Below are positions 16,207 through 24,318 of a stretch of DNA of 64,000 nt, piece after piece; the stretch's first letter is position 1, and each line of letters starts with the position of its first letter. Source of the DNA: Paenibacillus sp. FSL A5-0031. GTDB lineage: Bacteria > Bacillota > Bacilli > Paenibacillales > Paenibacillaceae. Both the position numbers and the translations under genes were made by a program. The notes under the pieces are model-generated. The model was not told the origin of the DNA and did no database searches. It saw nothing but the letters and a program-made list of their open reading frames with translations. The DNA is taken from NCBI RefSeq assembly GCF_001956295.1, contig NZ_MRTD01000004.1, positions 310,001-374,000 on the forward strand, given 5' to 3'.

Positions 16207-16673
16207 ATCATATCATTATTGAGTTCATCTGTTTATTTCTTGCAGGCATCCTTGCTGGCGAAGAGCTCGTCATTCGCTATGGGGTGCACATGTCTCTGGC
16301 TGGTCTAGACGACCAGTCTCAAATTAAAGTTCGTCAAGCACTAATACTTAAACTGCGTGTGCTGGTGCCCGCTATCTTTTTACCTACGGCCGTGTCGGGA
16401 GTTGCGGTGCTAGTACTGAGCGGCTCCGAGCCAGGTTTGTTCTTCCGCTGGGCTGGCGTACTGGCCTTACTCCTCTTCATCCTAGTCACGCTCATCGGCA
16501 CAGTCCCTATCAACAAGGGTGCGCTCGAATGGAAGCCCGACGCGCCACCTAGCAACTGGAAGTTGCTAATCCGCCGCTGGGAGCTGCTTGATGTGGTTCG
16601 TTCATCGGCAGCAGTTTTGGCGTTTGCATGTTTCTTGACAGCTGTTGCACTGCAGTATTCGAGCCTGCAATAA
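16203..16673 (+). CDS. DUF1772 (anthrone oxygenase-like) membrane protein
   Basis: This 156-residue protein has four predicted membrane segments. It shows the DUF1772 pattern: VPAIFLPTAVSG, then GTVPINKGALEWKPDAPP and WELLDVVRSSAAVLAF. Family members include small membrane-bound anthrone-oxidase-like proteins, but most bacterial ones are uncharacterised. The gene is divergent from a TetR gene with an operator between them, and translation appears coupled to the leader ORF. That suggests induction by a small hydrophobic compound. Confidence 0.75.
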   Translation: MNHIIIEFICLFLAGILAGEELVIRYGVHMSLAGLDDQSQIKVRQALILKLRVLVPAIFLPTAVSGVAVLVLSGSEPGLFFRWAGVLALLLFILVTLIGTVPINKGALEWKPDAPPSNWKLLIRRWELLDVVRSSAAVLAFACFLTAVALQYSSLQ

Positions 16674-16696
16674 CAAGCTTTAGACTCATTTTAGCG

Positions 16697-16752
16697 AAAA
16701 AGGCAATGACTGCTTCGGACATGAAAAAAGTCCTAGCTGCCATTGCCTTTTT
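16697..16752. terminator. bidirectional terminator
   Basis: AAAAAGGCAATG (16697 on) pairs with CATTGCCTTTTT, with inner pairs GGAC/GTCC. It lies between the convergent DUF1772 gene and lipoprotein operon, with T/A runs on both sides. Confidence 0.75.
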
Positions 16753-16776
16753 AAAATCAGATAACAGTTGGTTCAA

Positions 16777-17352
16777 CTATTTAGCAGCCGCTTTCTGCTT
16801 AAAATATTCAATAAAATGCTGTATATCCATTTTCCAAATATGTTCGTTTTTCTTTAAACCATAACCCACAGAACTAGTGGATAATCCCAAGCTTACAGTA
16901 ATGACTACTATTACACTATTTTCTTCAGCCGTTTCTTCATTAATTTGAATGGAATCATAATATCTATATTTCAAAGCTACTTCTTGCTCAGTATTCAACA
17001 CGTACTCATTGTAGTCTTTTCTAAAGCGTTCAGGATCAGCTAATAAGCCATCATTGTAAGTAAGAGCGTAAATGGCTGCCGTATCAACTATAGCAACAAA
17101 ATGCATGTAGATTAACACTATTTGCTCAGGGGAGAAGCGTAGCAAATGACTCGTATCCCTGTCTTTCACAAATAGTTCATACTCCTTAATCCGCTCAGCA
17201 GGCAATTGCTCCAAATATGAGAATCCTTTGTTTGGTGCTTCTTTTATTTCGGTTATGTCTACTTTCTTTTGGTTAAATTCTGTTGTCTTTATGTCACTTT
17301 CGAAGCAACCTGTCAGTAAGACTATGCAAATTGAAAAGATGACTATTCTCAT
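16777..17352 (-). CDS. predicted lipoprotein, unknown function
   Basis: This 191-residue protein starts MRIVIFSICIVLLTGC, a lipoprotein signal with lipobox LLTGC, so it should be anchored on the outer membrane face. The start at 17352 forms an ATGA overlap with the GNAT stop codon, indicating translational coupling; a GTG or ATG further upstream would lie inside the GNAT gene and spoil the signal peptide. The mature part is mixed alpha/beta without a family I recognise. Last gene of a four-gene operon. Confidence 0.7.
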   Translation of the reverse strand: MRIVIFSICIVLLTGCFESDIKTTEFNQKKVDITEIKEAPNKGFSYLEQLPAERIKEYELFVKDRDTSHLLRFSPEQIVLIYMHFVAIVDTAAIYALTYNDGLLADPERFRKDYNEYVLNTEQEVALKYRYYDSIQINEETAEENSVIVVITVSLGLSTSSVGYGLKKNEHIWKMDIQHFIEYFKQKAAAK

Positions 17353-17846
17353 AAGTGAATCCAGTAGTTGCATTTTCCACCTTCATTAGCTTCTAGTACA
17401 CCATTATTTAACTCAATGACTCTTCTAGAAGCAATATTACTTTCCACACAAGACAGCATAACATCCTTTATTCCCATGCTTTCTGCGTTTTTTAGGAGTT
17501 CATTTAACATGACCGTACCGTAGCCTTTTCCGCGTTTGCTTGGTCTGATCGAATACCCTATATGCCCGCCTGATTTTTTTAAGTGATCATTCAAATAATG
17601 CCTTAGCTTTCCGTAGCCAACGGGATATGAATCAACGAATAACCAGAAAACAGTCTGGGGAACGTGCTGAGGTAAGAGATCCATGCCTTGCGAGATCGCT
17701 ATATTTTTACGAATAAATCCAGGAAATTGACTATAATCGATATCATACGCGCTATTCACAAACCCATTTTCTCCCGGGCCTATTTCTACTAACATGTCAA
17801 AAATATCACGTCCATCATCTACACTTGCTGCTTTTAGTTCAATCAT
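17349..17846 (-). CDS. GNAT family N-acetyltransferase
   Basis: This 165-residue GNAT-fold enzyme transfers an acetyl group from acetyl-CoA to an unknown amine. The acetyl-CoA binding loop is SIRPSKRGKGYGTVML at about 103-118 (R-G-K-G-Y-G), followed by the C-terminal SNIASRRVIELNNGV. It resembles the predicted acetyltransferase group whose members end in a YWIHL-like strand. Its stop overlaps the lipoprotein start by four bases, and it lies 36 bases after the SUKH gene. Confidence 0.85.
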   Translation of the reverse strand: MIELKAASVDDGRDIFDMLVEIGPGENGFVNSAYDIDYSQFPGFIRKNIAISQGMDLLPQHVPQTVFWLFVDSYPVGYGKLRHYLNDHLKKSGGHIGYSIRPSKRGKGYGTVMLNELLKNAESMGIKDVMLSCVESNIASRRVIELNNGVLEANEGGKCNYWIHL

Positions 17847-17882
17847 CTTCTTTAGGCCTCCTATTTATATTTTCCGCATCTA

Positions 17883-18434
17883 CTAGTCTCTTAATTTATT
17901 ATTATTTCCCTCGTTATAAATAGGCCAATTCCAATACTTCTCACCCTGACATATGATAAAACGATCAAACCATTGCTCAAAATTCATATGCAGCGGCCTC
18001 GCTTCATGAAATTGATCAATATGGCCTTTGACCATTAAGTAATGGTCTGAGCCTTCGTTAAAAGCTTTTAAATGAATAACAATGTCATCCTGATAAATGT
18101 AAGCTACTTTCAAATAACCTTCATTAGGCTCCTCGTACGTTACTCCAAATGTATCCTGCCACCCGTATAAGTAGGCCTCTCCTCCGTACTCCGGATGGTC
18201 AAAGAGGGAGCAGCCATTCGTTATTCTAAGAAAATTCAAATAATCCTCAGGAAGTTTACAGCCCAGTTTTTCCTGAAAAAGCATTAAATCTTCTTCCCTT
18301 GCAGGGGGTCTAAATGTACATTTGGCCTCGTATAGCTCACCTTCACGCAGCTGTAAGCTTAATAACCCGTTACCCGCCTCTAATCTTTGCCTTAAGGAAG
18401 TGATGGTTTTCTTAATGATGTTGCCTTGACTCAT
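17883..18434 (-). CDS. SMI1/KNR4 (SUKH) family protein
   Basis: This 183-residue protein has the SUKH signature: REEDLMLFQEKLGCKLPEDY, then LNFLRITNGCSLF and a C-terminal FEQWFDRFI. SUKH proteins often act as immunity proteins against toxins, but many lone copies in Bacillota have no toxin partner, and none is visible here. The start codon overlaps the stop of the serine hydrolase gene as ATGA, so the two are translationally coupled. Confidence 0.8.
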   Translation of the reverse strand: MSQGNIIKKTITSLRQRLEAGNGLLSLQLREGELYEAKCTFRPPAREEDLMLFQEKLGCKLPEDYLNFLRITNGCSLFDHPEYGGEAYLYGWQDTFGVTYEEPNEGYLKVAYIYQDDIVIHLKAFNEGSDHYLMVKGHIDQFHEARPLHMNFEQWFDRFIICQGEKYWNWPIYNEGNNNKLRD

Positions 18435-19444
18435 CGAGCACCTCCATAACTGCGAAGCAGATCGTATGTCATATTTCCAAACTTTCTTATGTCGTATAAG
18501 TAATCATATCCGCTCGAACCCTGCAGCTGGTTATACATGCGAACCACTACGGCATCGCAGCTCGGAATGACCAGACAGGCGCAGCCTGTAATTCCAAGAA
18601 CTTGATAAGCGTCACTCGGCAGAAGCTCGCCAATTTGATTCAAGGGAGTATCACTTTGCAGCCACCATATAAAACCATTTCGAGGCAGAAGAGATGGAAC
18701 AGTGAGTGGCGTATGCAGCGAAGTAGCTCTTGCAAAAATAGGTTGCGGCAGCAACTGTTTTCCATTTACATTGCCGTTTTTAAGATGCATATGTCCCCAC
18801 ATCGCTAAATCGCGCGCACTAACGAACAAATTGCTTTGATCACCTTCATCACTATCGTTTGGCCCCACCCACGTATGTTCATCATCGTAATAATTATATA
18901 TAAGCTGCTCAGCAGCTTTTGTTCTCCAGCCCGTTTCCTTTAAGCCATATTGACTAAATACATGACTCTCCATAAAAAAACTTAAGTTTTGCCCCGAAAT
19001 ATGCCTAACTAATTGAAAAAGCATGCCAATTCCCGTATTGCGGTATGCCCATCCATATCCAGCAGGAAACTCTCTTGTTATCTTCCCGTTCTCTTCGATT
19101 AATCCATGGGTATGCGTAAGCAGATGCCTCAGCGTTATCCCTCGTGCTGCATCTTTATAATCATTGAGATACTGCCCGATTTCATCATCCACGCTGCCTA
19201 TTTCCCCTTGCTCTATTAATAAACTGACAGCAAGCGCTAGATACGTTTTACGGATTGATGCTACGTTGAACTGCGTTTTTTCATCCACGAGTCTGGGCGC
19301 ATCTGATGCTGCATGTGTACCGGAATACCATTCGTTTACAACAACGTCGTTTTGTATGATATAGGTTGCGGCAGCTGTGGCGCCGATACTTTGTTGAATA
19401 GCATAGACATACTCATTCAGGCTTTGAAAATGATTCGTTACCAC
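18431..19444 (-). CDS. serine hydrolase (class C beta-lactamase / DD-peptidase fold)
   Basis: This 337-residue member of the beta-lactamase-related superfamily has the SxxK nucleophile motif SIRK at 63-66 (VASIRKTYLALAVSLL). A YxN-type motif appears as YRNTGIGML near 130. It has no signal peptide, which suggests a cytoplasmic esterase or peptidase role instead of cell-wall DD-peptidase activity. The start is a GTG with an unusually distant GGAGAGG site, so the exact start is uncertain. First gene of the operon. Confidence 0.8.
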   Translation of the reverse strand: MVTNHFQSLNEYVYAIQQSIGATAAATYIIQNDVVVNEWYSGTHAASDAPRLVDEKTQFNVASIRKTYLALAVSLLIEQGEIGSVDDEIGQYLNDYKDAARGITLRHLLTHTHGLIEENGKITREFPAGYGWAYRNTGIGMLFQLVRHISGQNLSFFMESHVFSQYGLKETGWRTKAAEQLIYNYYDDEHTWVGPNDSDEGDQSNLFVSARDLAMWGHMHLKNGNVNGKQLLPQPIFARATSLHTPLTVPSLLPRNGFIWWLQSDTPLNQIGELLPSDAYQVLGITGCACLVIPSCDAVVVRMYNQLQGSSGYDYLYDIRKFGNMTYDLLRSYGGAR

Positions 19445-19650
19445 TTTCTACACATAATCCTCTCCTGCTTCAGAGTTGATTTACCAATTCTGATTAACAA
19501 TAATCTGCTGCCCTTACCTTGTCAAATAAACCCAAAAAAGCGGTTCCCAACAGTAATAAACAACTATAGCCATTATTTCTATCCCCTTCGCTTCACGATT
19601 GCTATAGGATAAATAGATAATGGGAAAGACATTGAAAGGATGATTGTGAC

Positions 19651-20631
19651 ATGCTGCATATTCCTGCCGTACATACTGTATTTCATAAGGAAATGCTTTT
19701 TGAAGCCATGGCCTTATTATATGATATCGGTACACCGCTAAAGAGCCAATTCGTGTCCAATGGCTTGAATGATACCTATTCGGTTGAGACGAATACCGGA
19801 AAATTTATATTGCGAATTTATAAGCATTTATGGCGAGCAGAATCCGATATCCGTTTTGAGCTGGATTTGTTAACCTATCTTAAAAACTGCATCCTGCCGG
19901 TTTCCTATCCCATCCAAAGACGAGATGGCGAATGGTTGACTGAGCTCGACGCACCGGAAGGCACTCGTTATGCTGTGCTATTCTCTTATGCGGATGGCGC
20001 CGGGAAGCTTAATGTCGATACAAGCCAAGCTTACGGCAGCGCTATAGCGCAGCTTCATCATGCCATGGATTTCTATGAACCCAAACATGAAAGGTTTGCG
20101 CTTGATGCTGCCCATTTGCTCGACGAGCCTCTTCGGGCGATGCTTCCGTTTTTACAGCATCGTCCGAACGATGTAGCGTTTGTTCAAGAAACAGCCGGCA
20201 GGCTGAAAGCTCGCCTTGCAGAAGCCGCGAATGGTGCATATGACTGGGGAGTATGCCACGGGGATCTGCATGGCTGGAACGTCTTTCACTCGGATGACGG
20301 CAGCATGACACACTTTGACTTTGACTGCTGCGGCGTAGGCTGGCGCTCGTATGATCTATCCGTTTATTTATGGGATCGCGTCCATGGCAGATCGGATAGT
20401 GAGAGCTTTGAGGATGAATGCTGGGATGCTTTTCTGGAAGCCTATACAAAAGAACGCCCGTTAAGCGAACAGGATCTTGCGATGATTCCCGTATTCGTAG
20501 CCGTCAGACAGCTTTGGCTGATCGGACTTCATACAGGCGGAAGCACCGTTTGGGGATCTTGGCAGGATGATGGTTATTTTGACGGGAAGCTTAAATTTTT
20601 GGCGGCTTGGGTAAAGGCGCACAATCTATAA
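19651..20631 (+). CDS. APH-family phosphotransferase
   Basis: This 326-residue kinase-fold protein is of the aminoglycoside/choline/homoserine kinase type. The catalytic loop is VCHGDLHGWNVF (about 209-220), with Asp as base, and the metal-binding DFD is in THFDFDCCGVG. The N-lobe has FILRIYKH with the conserved Lys. It may phosphorylate an amino alcohol, amino acid or antibiotic; the sequence does not say which. A GAAAGGATG site precedes the ATG, and a strong terminator follows. Confidence 0.82.
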   Translation: MLHIPAVHTVFHKEMLFEAMALLYDIGTPLKSQFVSNGLNDTYSVETNTGKFILRIYKHLWRAESDIRFELDLLTYLKNCILPVSYPIQRRDGEWLTELDAPEGTRYAVLFSYADGAGKLNVDTSQAYGSAIAQLHHAMDFYEPKHERFALDAAHLLDEPLRAMLPFLQHRPNDVAFVQETAGRLKARLAEAANGAYDWGVCHGDLHGWNVFHSDDGSMTHFDFDCCGVGWRSYDLSVYLWDRVHGRSDSESFEDECWDAFLEAYTKERPLSEQDLAMIPVFVAVRQLWLIGLHTGGSTVWGSWQDDGYFDGKLKFLAAWVKAHNL

Positions 20632-20641
20632 TGCGATGAAA

Positions 20642-20675
20642 GAAAAGGAGCTGCTTGCGGCTCCTTTCTTCTTTT
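20642..20675 (+). terminator. intrinsic terminator of the phosphotransferase gene
   Basis: GAAAAGGAGC at 20642-20651 pairs with GCTCCTTTCTT at 20660-20670 and runs into CTTTTAT. Confidence 0.8.
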
Positions 20676-20723
20676 ATACGATTACGGAAATGCTTGTTGT
20701 AAAATAAAAAGAATGCTTGCCTG

Positions 20724-20774
20724 TTTACATTCGAATATCGATATGCTATCTTATTTCTACAAATATAGAAATAA
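20724..20774 (+). promoter_or_regulatory. promoter and operator of the ArsR-type regulator
   Basis: TTTACA (20724-20729) and TATCTT (20747-20752) are 17 bases apart. Immediately downstream, overlapping the expected transcription start, is the perfect inverted repeat TTATTTCTA-N6-TAGAAATAA (20751-20774). The same palindrome recurs before the MFS gene, which points to autoregulation. Confidence 0.75.
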
Positions 20775-20799
20775 CGACTGCAAGAAAGGTGAAGCCACA

Positions 20800-21081
20800 A
20801 TGACAGAAGATCATGCGGACGTACGTCAAGCTGTAAAAGTATATAAGGCGCTCGGTGAGCCTACCCGTCTAAAAATAGCTCTGCTGCTTACTGAGGAGAA
20901 AAATTTATGCTGCTCCGATATTGGCACAAAGCTGGAATCTGTAGCCGGCTCTACCCTCTCACATCACTTGAAGCAATTGACGGAAAGCGGATTGCTAGAT
21001 CTCCGCAAGGACGGCACGTATATCTACTACAGTGTGAACCGCGAAATGGCTCGAAAGTATGCGCCATATTTGTTGGAGTAA
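20800..21081 (+). CDS. ArsR/SmtB family transcriptional repressor
   Basis: This 93-residue winged-helix protein shows ALGEPTRLKIALLLTEEKNL, then CCSDIGTKL and the recognition helix GSTLSHHLKQLTESGLL, with the wing LRKDGTYIYYSV. The start is ATG 20800 with AAAGGTGA upstream; the longer frame from 20713 would run through the promoter and operator. The CC pair near the HTH could bind a metal or thiol-reactive inducer, though this is not diagnostic. It lies directly before, and likely controls, the MFS exporter. Confidence 0.88.
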   Translation: MTEDHADVRQAVKVYKALGEPTRLKIALLLTEEKNLCCSDIGTKLESVAGSTLSHHLKQLTESGLLDLRKDGTYIYYSVNREMARKYAPYLLE

Positions 21082-21092
21082 TTTTTTTAGGT

Positions 21093-21118
21093 TATATTTC
21101 TATAGATTTAGAAATATA
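21093..21118 (+). promoter_or_regulatory. second ArsR operator, before the MFS gene
   Basis: TATATTTCTA-N6-TAGAAATATA is a perfect 10-bp inverted repeat with the same core (ATTTCTA-N6-TAGAAAT) and the same spacing as the site at 20751-20774. It lies 34 bases before the MFS start, between two co-directional genes. Confidence 0.75.
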
Positions 21119-21152
21119 AAAACAGTGGAGTGGAGAGAGGAGTATTTTTTAT

Positions 21153-22349
21153 ATGTCTAACGCGTGGAAAATTTACATGCTGGCTATAATTAGCTTTTTG
21201 GTTGGAACGTCAGAATTTATTATTGCGGGTATTCTGGATAAGGTCGCGGGCGACATAGGTGTATCCGTATCTGCAGCAGGCCAGCTGATTACCGTTTTCT
21301 CGCTAGCTTACGCTATTGGCACGCCGATTCTTATGGCAGTTACGGCGCGTGTTGAGCGGCGTCAGCTGCTCCTCTACTCATTAGGTGTATTCGCGATCGG
21401 AAATCTTATTGCTGTTGCTTTGCCTGGATTTGAGTTTTTGATCGTGTCCCGCGTTGTCCTCGCGCTCAGCACAGGCGTATTCGTCGTTACCGCTTTGACC
21501 GTCGCTTCTAAGCTTGCACCCGTTGATAAACAGGGCAGTGCCATTGCGACGCTCGTTATGGGCTTTAGCACAGCATTAATCGTTGGTGTCCCTCTAGGCA
21601 GGGTAGTCGCATCTGCATACGACTGGCACCTCATCTTCGGAGCAATCGGACTGCTGGGCCTGCTCGCAATGCTGCTCATTTTATTCACTATTCCAAAAAC
21701 AGATGGTGAAGAGCCCGTTCCGCTTCGCAGCCAGCTTGCTCTCTTGAAGCAGCCGAAAATTGTAACGGCACTGACGGTCACCTTCTTGTGGATCGGCGGC
21801 TATTCCATCGTTTACACCTATATTTCACCATTCCTGCTTAACGTAACGAAGCTGAGTGAACAAGGCGTGAGCATCGGACTATTTGCATTCGGTATCGCCA
21901 GCCTGATCGGGTCTAAATTTGGCGGCTACAGCACCGATAAATGGGGAGCGCCGCGAACATTAGTCAGCGGCATGCTGTTCCATACGATAGCGCTTGTTCT
22001 ACTCTCGTTGGCTGGACAGTCTCCGGTAATCGTATTTCCTCTGCTTATGATCTGGGCCTTTACCGCTTGGTCATCCGGTCCAACTCAGCAGTACCATCTG
22101 ATGTCACTAGCTCCAGAAGCTTCGGGTATTATGCTTAGCTTGAACAGCTCTGTACTTCAGCTGGGCATGGCTGCAGGAGCCGGGCTTGGCGGGGTTGTCG
22201 TTGAGCAAGTATCGCTCACCTCTATCAGCTGGATTGGAGCTACAGGCGTCATTCTCGCCGCTGCTACAGCCGCAACCTCCTTCGGGTTCTCCCGCGCGCG
22301 TTCCCGCCGGAAGATAGCCGAGAGCAGCTTGGCAAAGACCAGTGCTTAA
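21153..22349 (+). CDS. MFS transporter of the DHA1 type (AraJ/YdhP/PbuE-like)
   Basis: This 398-residue exporter has 12 hydrophobic segments. The N-terminal signature GTSEFIIAGILDKVAGDIGV, followed by SAAGQLITVFSLAYAIGTP, is typical of the AraJ/YdhP/PbuE branch of H+-coupled drug or metabolite exporters. GAGAGGAG lies upstream of the ATG. It follows the ArsR-type repressor with matching operators in front of both genes, so it is likely induced by its substrate. Confidence 0.85.
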   Translation: MSNAWKIYMLAIISFLVGTSEFIIAGILDKVAGDIGVSVSAAGQLITVFSLAYAIGTPILMAVTARVERRQLLLYSLGVFAIGNLIAVALPGFEFLIVSRVVLALSTGVFVVTALTVASKLAPVDKQGSAIATLVMGFSTALIVGVPLGRVVASAYDWHLIFGAIGLLGLLAMLLILFTIPKTDGEEPVPLRSQLALLKQPKIVTALTVTFLWIGGYSIVYTYISPFLLNVTKLSEQGVSIGLFAFGIASLIGSKFGGYSTDKWGAPRTLVSGMLFHTIALVLLSLAGQSPVIVFPLLMIWAFTAWSSGPTQQYHLMSLAPEASGIMLSLNSSVLQLGMAAGAGLGGVVVEQVSLTSISWIGATGVILAAATAATSFGFSRARSRRKIAESSLAKTSA

Positions 22350-22468
22350 ACTTTTGCAGCTTTGCTTTGATCATTGATTAAAGTCACTCCTATTTCTAAA
22401 AAATGGGGCTGTCTCAAAAGTCATTTTGCGATTTTTTTGAGCACTAATTAGATCTTATTTTCTTTGAG

Positions 22469-22516
22469 AAAAAGGACCTCAAGCTCCACTTTACAGTGGA
22501 ATTTGAGGTCCTTTTA
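22469..22516 (+). terminator. intrinsic terminator downstream of the MFS gene
   Basis: AAAAGGACCTCAA pairs with TTTGAGGTCCTTTT around a 20-base middle that itself contains TCCACT/AGTGGA pairs. It ends in CTTTTATC. Confidence 0.75.
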
Positions 22517-22589
22517 TCTGAAAACGGAGATGTTCCCCTGTCATGCGAAAACATTTGCGGCAGCGCCTGCAGCAGCTTCATCTAAGCGC

Positions 22590-22715
22590 AGAAATGCACT
22601 TATTTAACCAGATCTTCTTCAAATCTGCTCAATTAGAGGTATTTGTACACCTATTTGCATCATTTCAATCTTGTTTGTTAAAAACAGGTGCACTTTTGCA
22701 CTTATTTACTCTACG
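22590..22715. repeat. degenerate TGCACTTATTTA-type intergenic repeats
   Basis: ATGCACTTATTTAAC (near 22592), TGTACACCTATTTGCAT (near 22645) and TTGCACTTATTTAC (near 22696) are related copies of one short motif. Together with the block at 22738-22876 they fill most of the 600-base gap between the MFS gene and tyrS, which holds no gene I can support. Confidence 0.45.
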
Positions 22716-22737
22716 CTAACGGTTCACGCACATCACT

Positions 22738-22876
22738 AGGATAGCCAAACGCTGGTCGCAATGATTGGTGTCGGATAATAACCAAACGTTGGTCGTGGAG
22801 TTTAGTATCGATGGATAGCCAGACGCTCGTCGCGGAGATTGATGTTGGATGATAACCACACGTTGGTCTCGGAGAG
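22738..22876. repeat. degenerate tandem repeat, two units of about 74 bp
   Basis: Four sub-repeats start near 22738, 22773, 22813 and 22847. Each has the form GGATAnCCAAACGYTGGTCG followed by a G-rich tail. Sub-repeats 1 and 3 carry ATAGCC and 2 and 4 carry ATAACC, so the higher-order unit is a pair. Frames through it are repetitive shadows, not genes. Confidence 0.6.
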
Positions 22877-22916
22877 CGTAAACTCGACTTCCTAAAATAG
22901 ATATAACATTCAAAAG

Positions 22917-22952
22917 AAAACCAGACTTCCATTAACGGAAGTCTGGTTTTTT
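22917..22952. terminator. terminator between repeats and tyrS
   Basis: AAAACCAGACTTCC pairs perfectly with GGAAGTCTGGTTTT around ATTAAC. T-rich flanks exist on both strands; it most likely ends tyrS, whose stop is at 22956. Confidence 0.8.
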
Positions 22953-22955
22953 GTC

Positions 22956-24245
22956 CTATTCAAATCGAATCAAGAAGTAATTTTTCTTACCGCGGCGCAG
23001 CACGACAAATTTGTCATAGAGCTTTTGCTCCGAGCCGATGATGGATTCTACATCCGTGTTTTTCGTGCCATTAATCGAAATCGAACCGCTCGTAATATCT
23101 TGTTTCGCTTGGCGGCGGGATGGTGCAGCTCCAGATTCGATCAGAAGATCCATTAGCGCAATCTCTTCTCTATTCGTAAGCACCGTTGTAGGCATGTCCT
23201 GCAAAGCTTCAATTAGCTCCGCTTCACTCAGTTGATTTACATCGCCGGAGAAAAATGCCTGCGTAATTTTCTCTGCGCTGTCGAGCGCTTCTTGTCCATG
23301 AACAAGGCGAGTAATTTCACGCGCCAATTCACGCTGTGCCACCCGCTTCTCTGGATGCGACTGAAGCTCTGTCTCCAAAGCTTCGATTTCTGCGCGAGAG
23401 AGGAATGTGAAATATTTTAAAAATTTGATCGTATCGTTATCTTCAGTATTGATCCAGAACTGATAGAACTGGTACGCCGATGTCTTCGAGCGATCCAGCC
23501 AAATTGCGCCAGATTCGGATTTACCGAATTTCTTGCCGTCGCTTTTGGTAACGAGAGGCATTGTCATGCCGTAAGCGTCGCCTCCGCCCATTTTGCCAAT
23601 CAGATCAAGGCCTGCTGTAATATTGCCCCATTGATCGCTGCCGCCAATTTGCAAGGAACAGCCATGCTCTTGATGAAGCTTATGGAAGTCGTAGGCTTGC
23701 AAAATCATATAGCTGAACTCGGTAAACGAGATGCCTGATGAAAGACGGGAATCGACCGAATCCTTCGCCAGCATGTAGTTTACAGTAAAGTTTTTGCCTA
23801 CATCACGTAAAAAAGTAATGACATCCAGCGGCGCAATCCAATCGTAGTTGCTTACGAGCTTAGCCGCATTATCCGCAGCATTGAAATCAAGAAAGCGGGA
23901 AAGCTGACGCTTCAAGCTCTCTGTCCACTCGGATACTGTATCCGCAGTGTTAAGCGAGCGTTCCGTCGAGCGGCCGCTTGGATCGCCAATTAAGCCTGTT
24001 CCGCCGCCAACTAACGCAAGTGGAATATGGCCAGCCTGTTGGAAGCGACGCAAGCACAAGATCGGGAGCAAGCTGCCGATGTGCAGGCTGTCCGCTGTAG
24101 GGTCGAATCCGCAATAAAGTACGACGCGTTCACTCGTAAGCTTCTTATGTAATTCCTCGCGGTTAGTAAATTGCTGTACTAGCCCTCGGTATTCTAGATC
24201 AGCCAAAAGATCTTCATGATTAATGGTTAATGCTTCGTTTGTCAT
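22956..24245 (-). CDS. tyrS: tyrosyl-tRNA synthetase
   Basis: This 429-residue class I synthetase charges tRNA-Tyr. The HIGH motif appears as LHIGS (residues 54-58 in CGFDPTADSLHIGSLLP), the KMSKS loop as KFGKS near 240, and a C-terminal S4 RNA-binding domain covers about 360-429 (SRRQAKQDITSGSISING). The KFGKS form and LHIG context fit the TyrS rather than the TyrZ type. AGAGGAGA precedes the ATG. The 73-base gap upstream has no room for a T-box, unlike many Bacillota tyrS genes, so the promoter or leader may lie further upstream. Confidence 0.95.
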   Translation of the reverse strand: MTNEALTINHEDLLADLEYRGLVQQFTNREELHKKLTSERVVLYCGFDPTADSLHIGSLLPILCLRRFQQAGHIPLALVGGGTGLIGDPSGRSTERSLNTADTVSEWTESLKRQLSRFLDFNAADNAAKLVSNYDWIAPLDVITFLRDVGKNFTVNYMLAKDSVDSRLSSGISFTEFSYMILQAYDFHKLHQEHGCSLQIGGSDQWGNITAGLDLIGKMGGGDAYGMTMPLVTKSDGKKFGKSESGAIWLDRSKTSAYQFYQFWINTEDNDTIKFLKYFTFLSRAEIEALETELQSHPEKRVAQRELAREITRLVHGQEALDSAEKITQAFFSGDVNQLSEAELIEALQDMPTTVLTNREEIALMDLLIESGAAPSRRQAKQDITSGSISINGTKNTDVESIIGSEQKLYDKFVVLRRGKKNYFLIRFE

Positions 24246-24318
24246 TTAACTCTCTCTCCTCTAATGTTTCCTACAGTTTACGTTGATTTCGAGTTTTTTA
24301 AAAGATGTGGACGGACGA

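Noticed and set aside
24246..24318. T-box leader for tyrS
   Set aside because: The gap is 73 bases and contains no GGTGGTACCGCG-type sequence.
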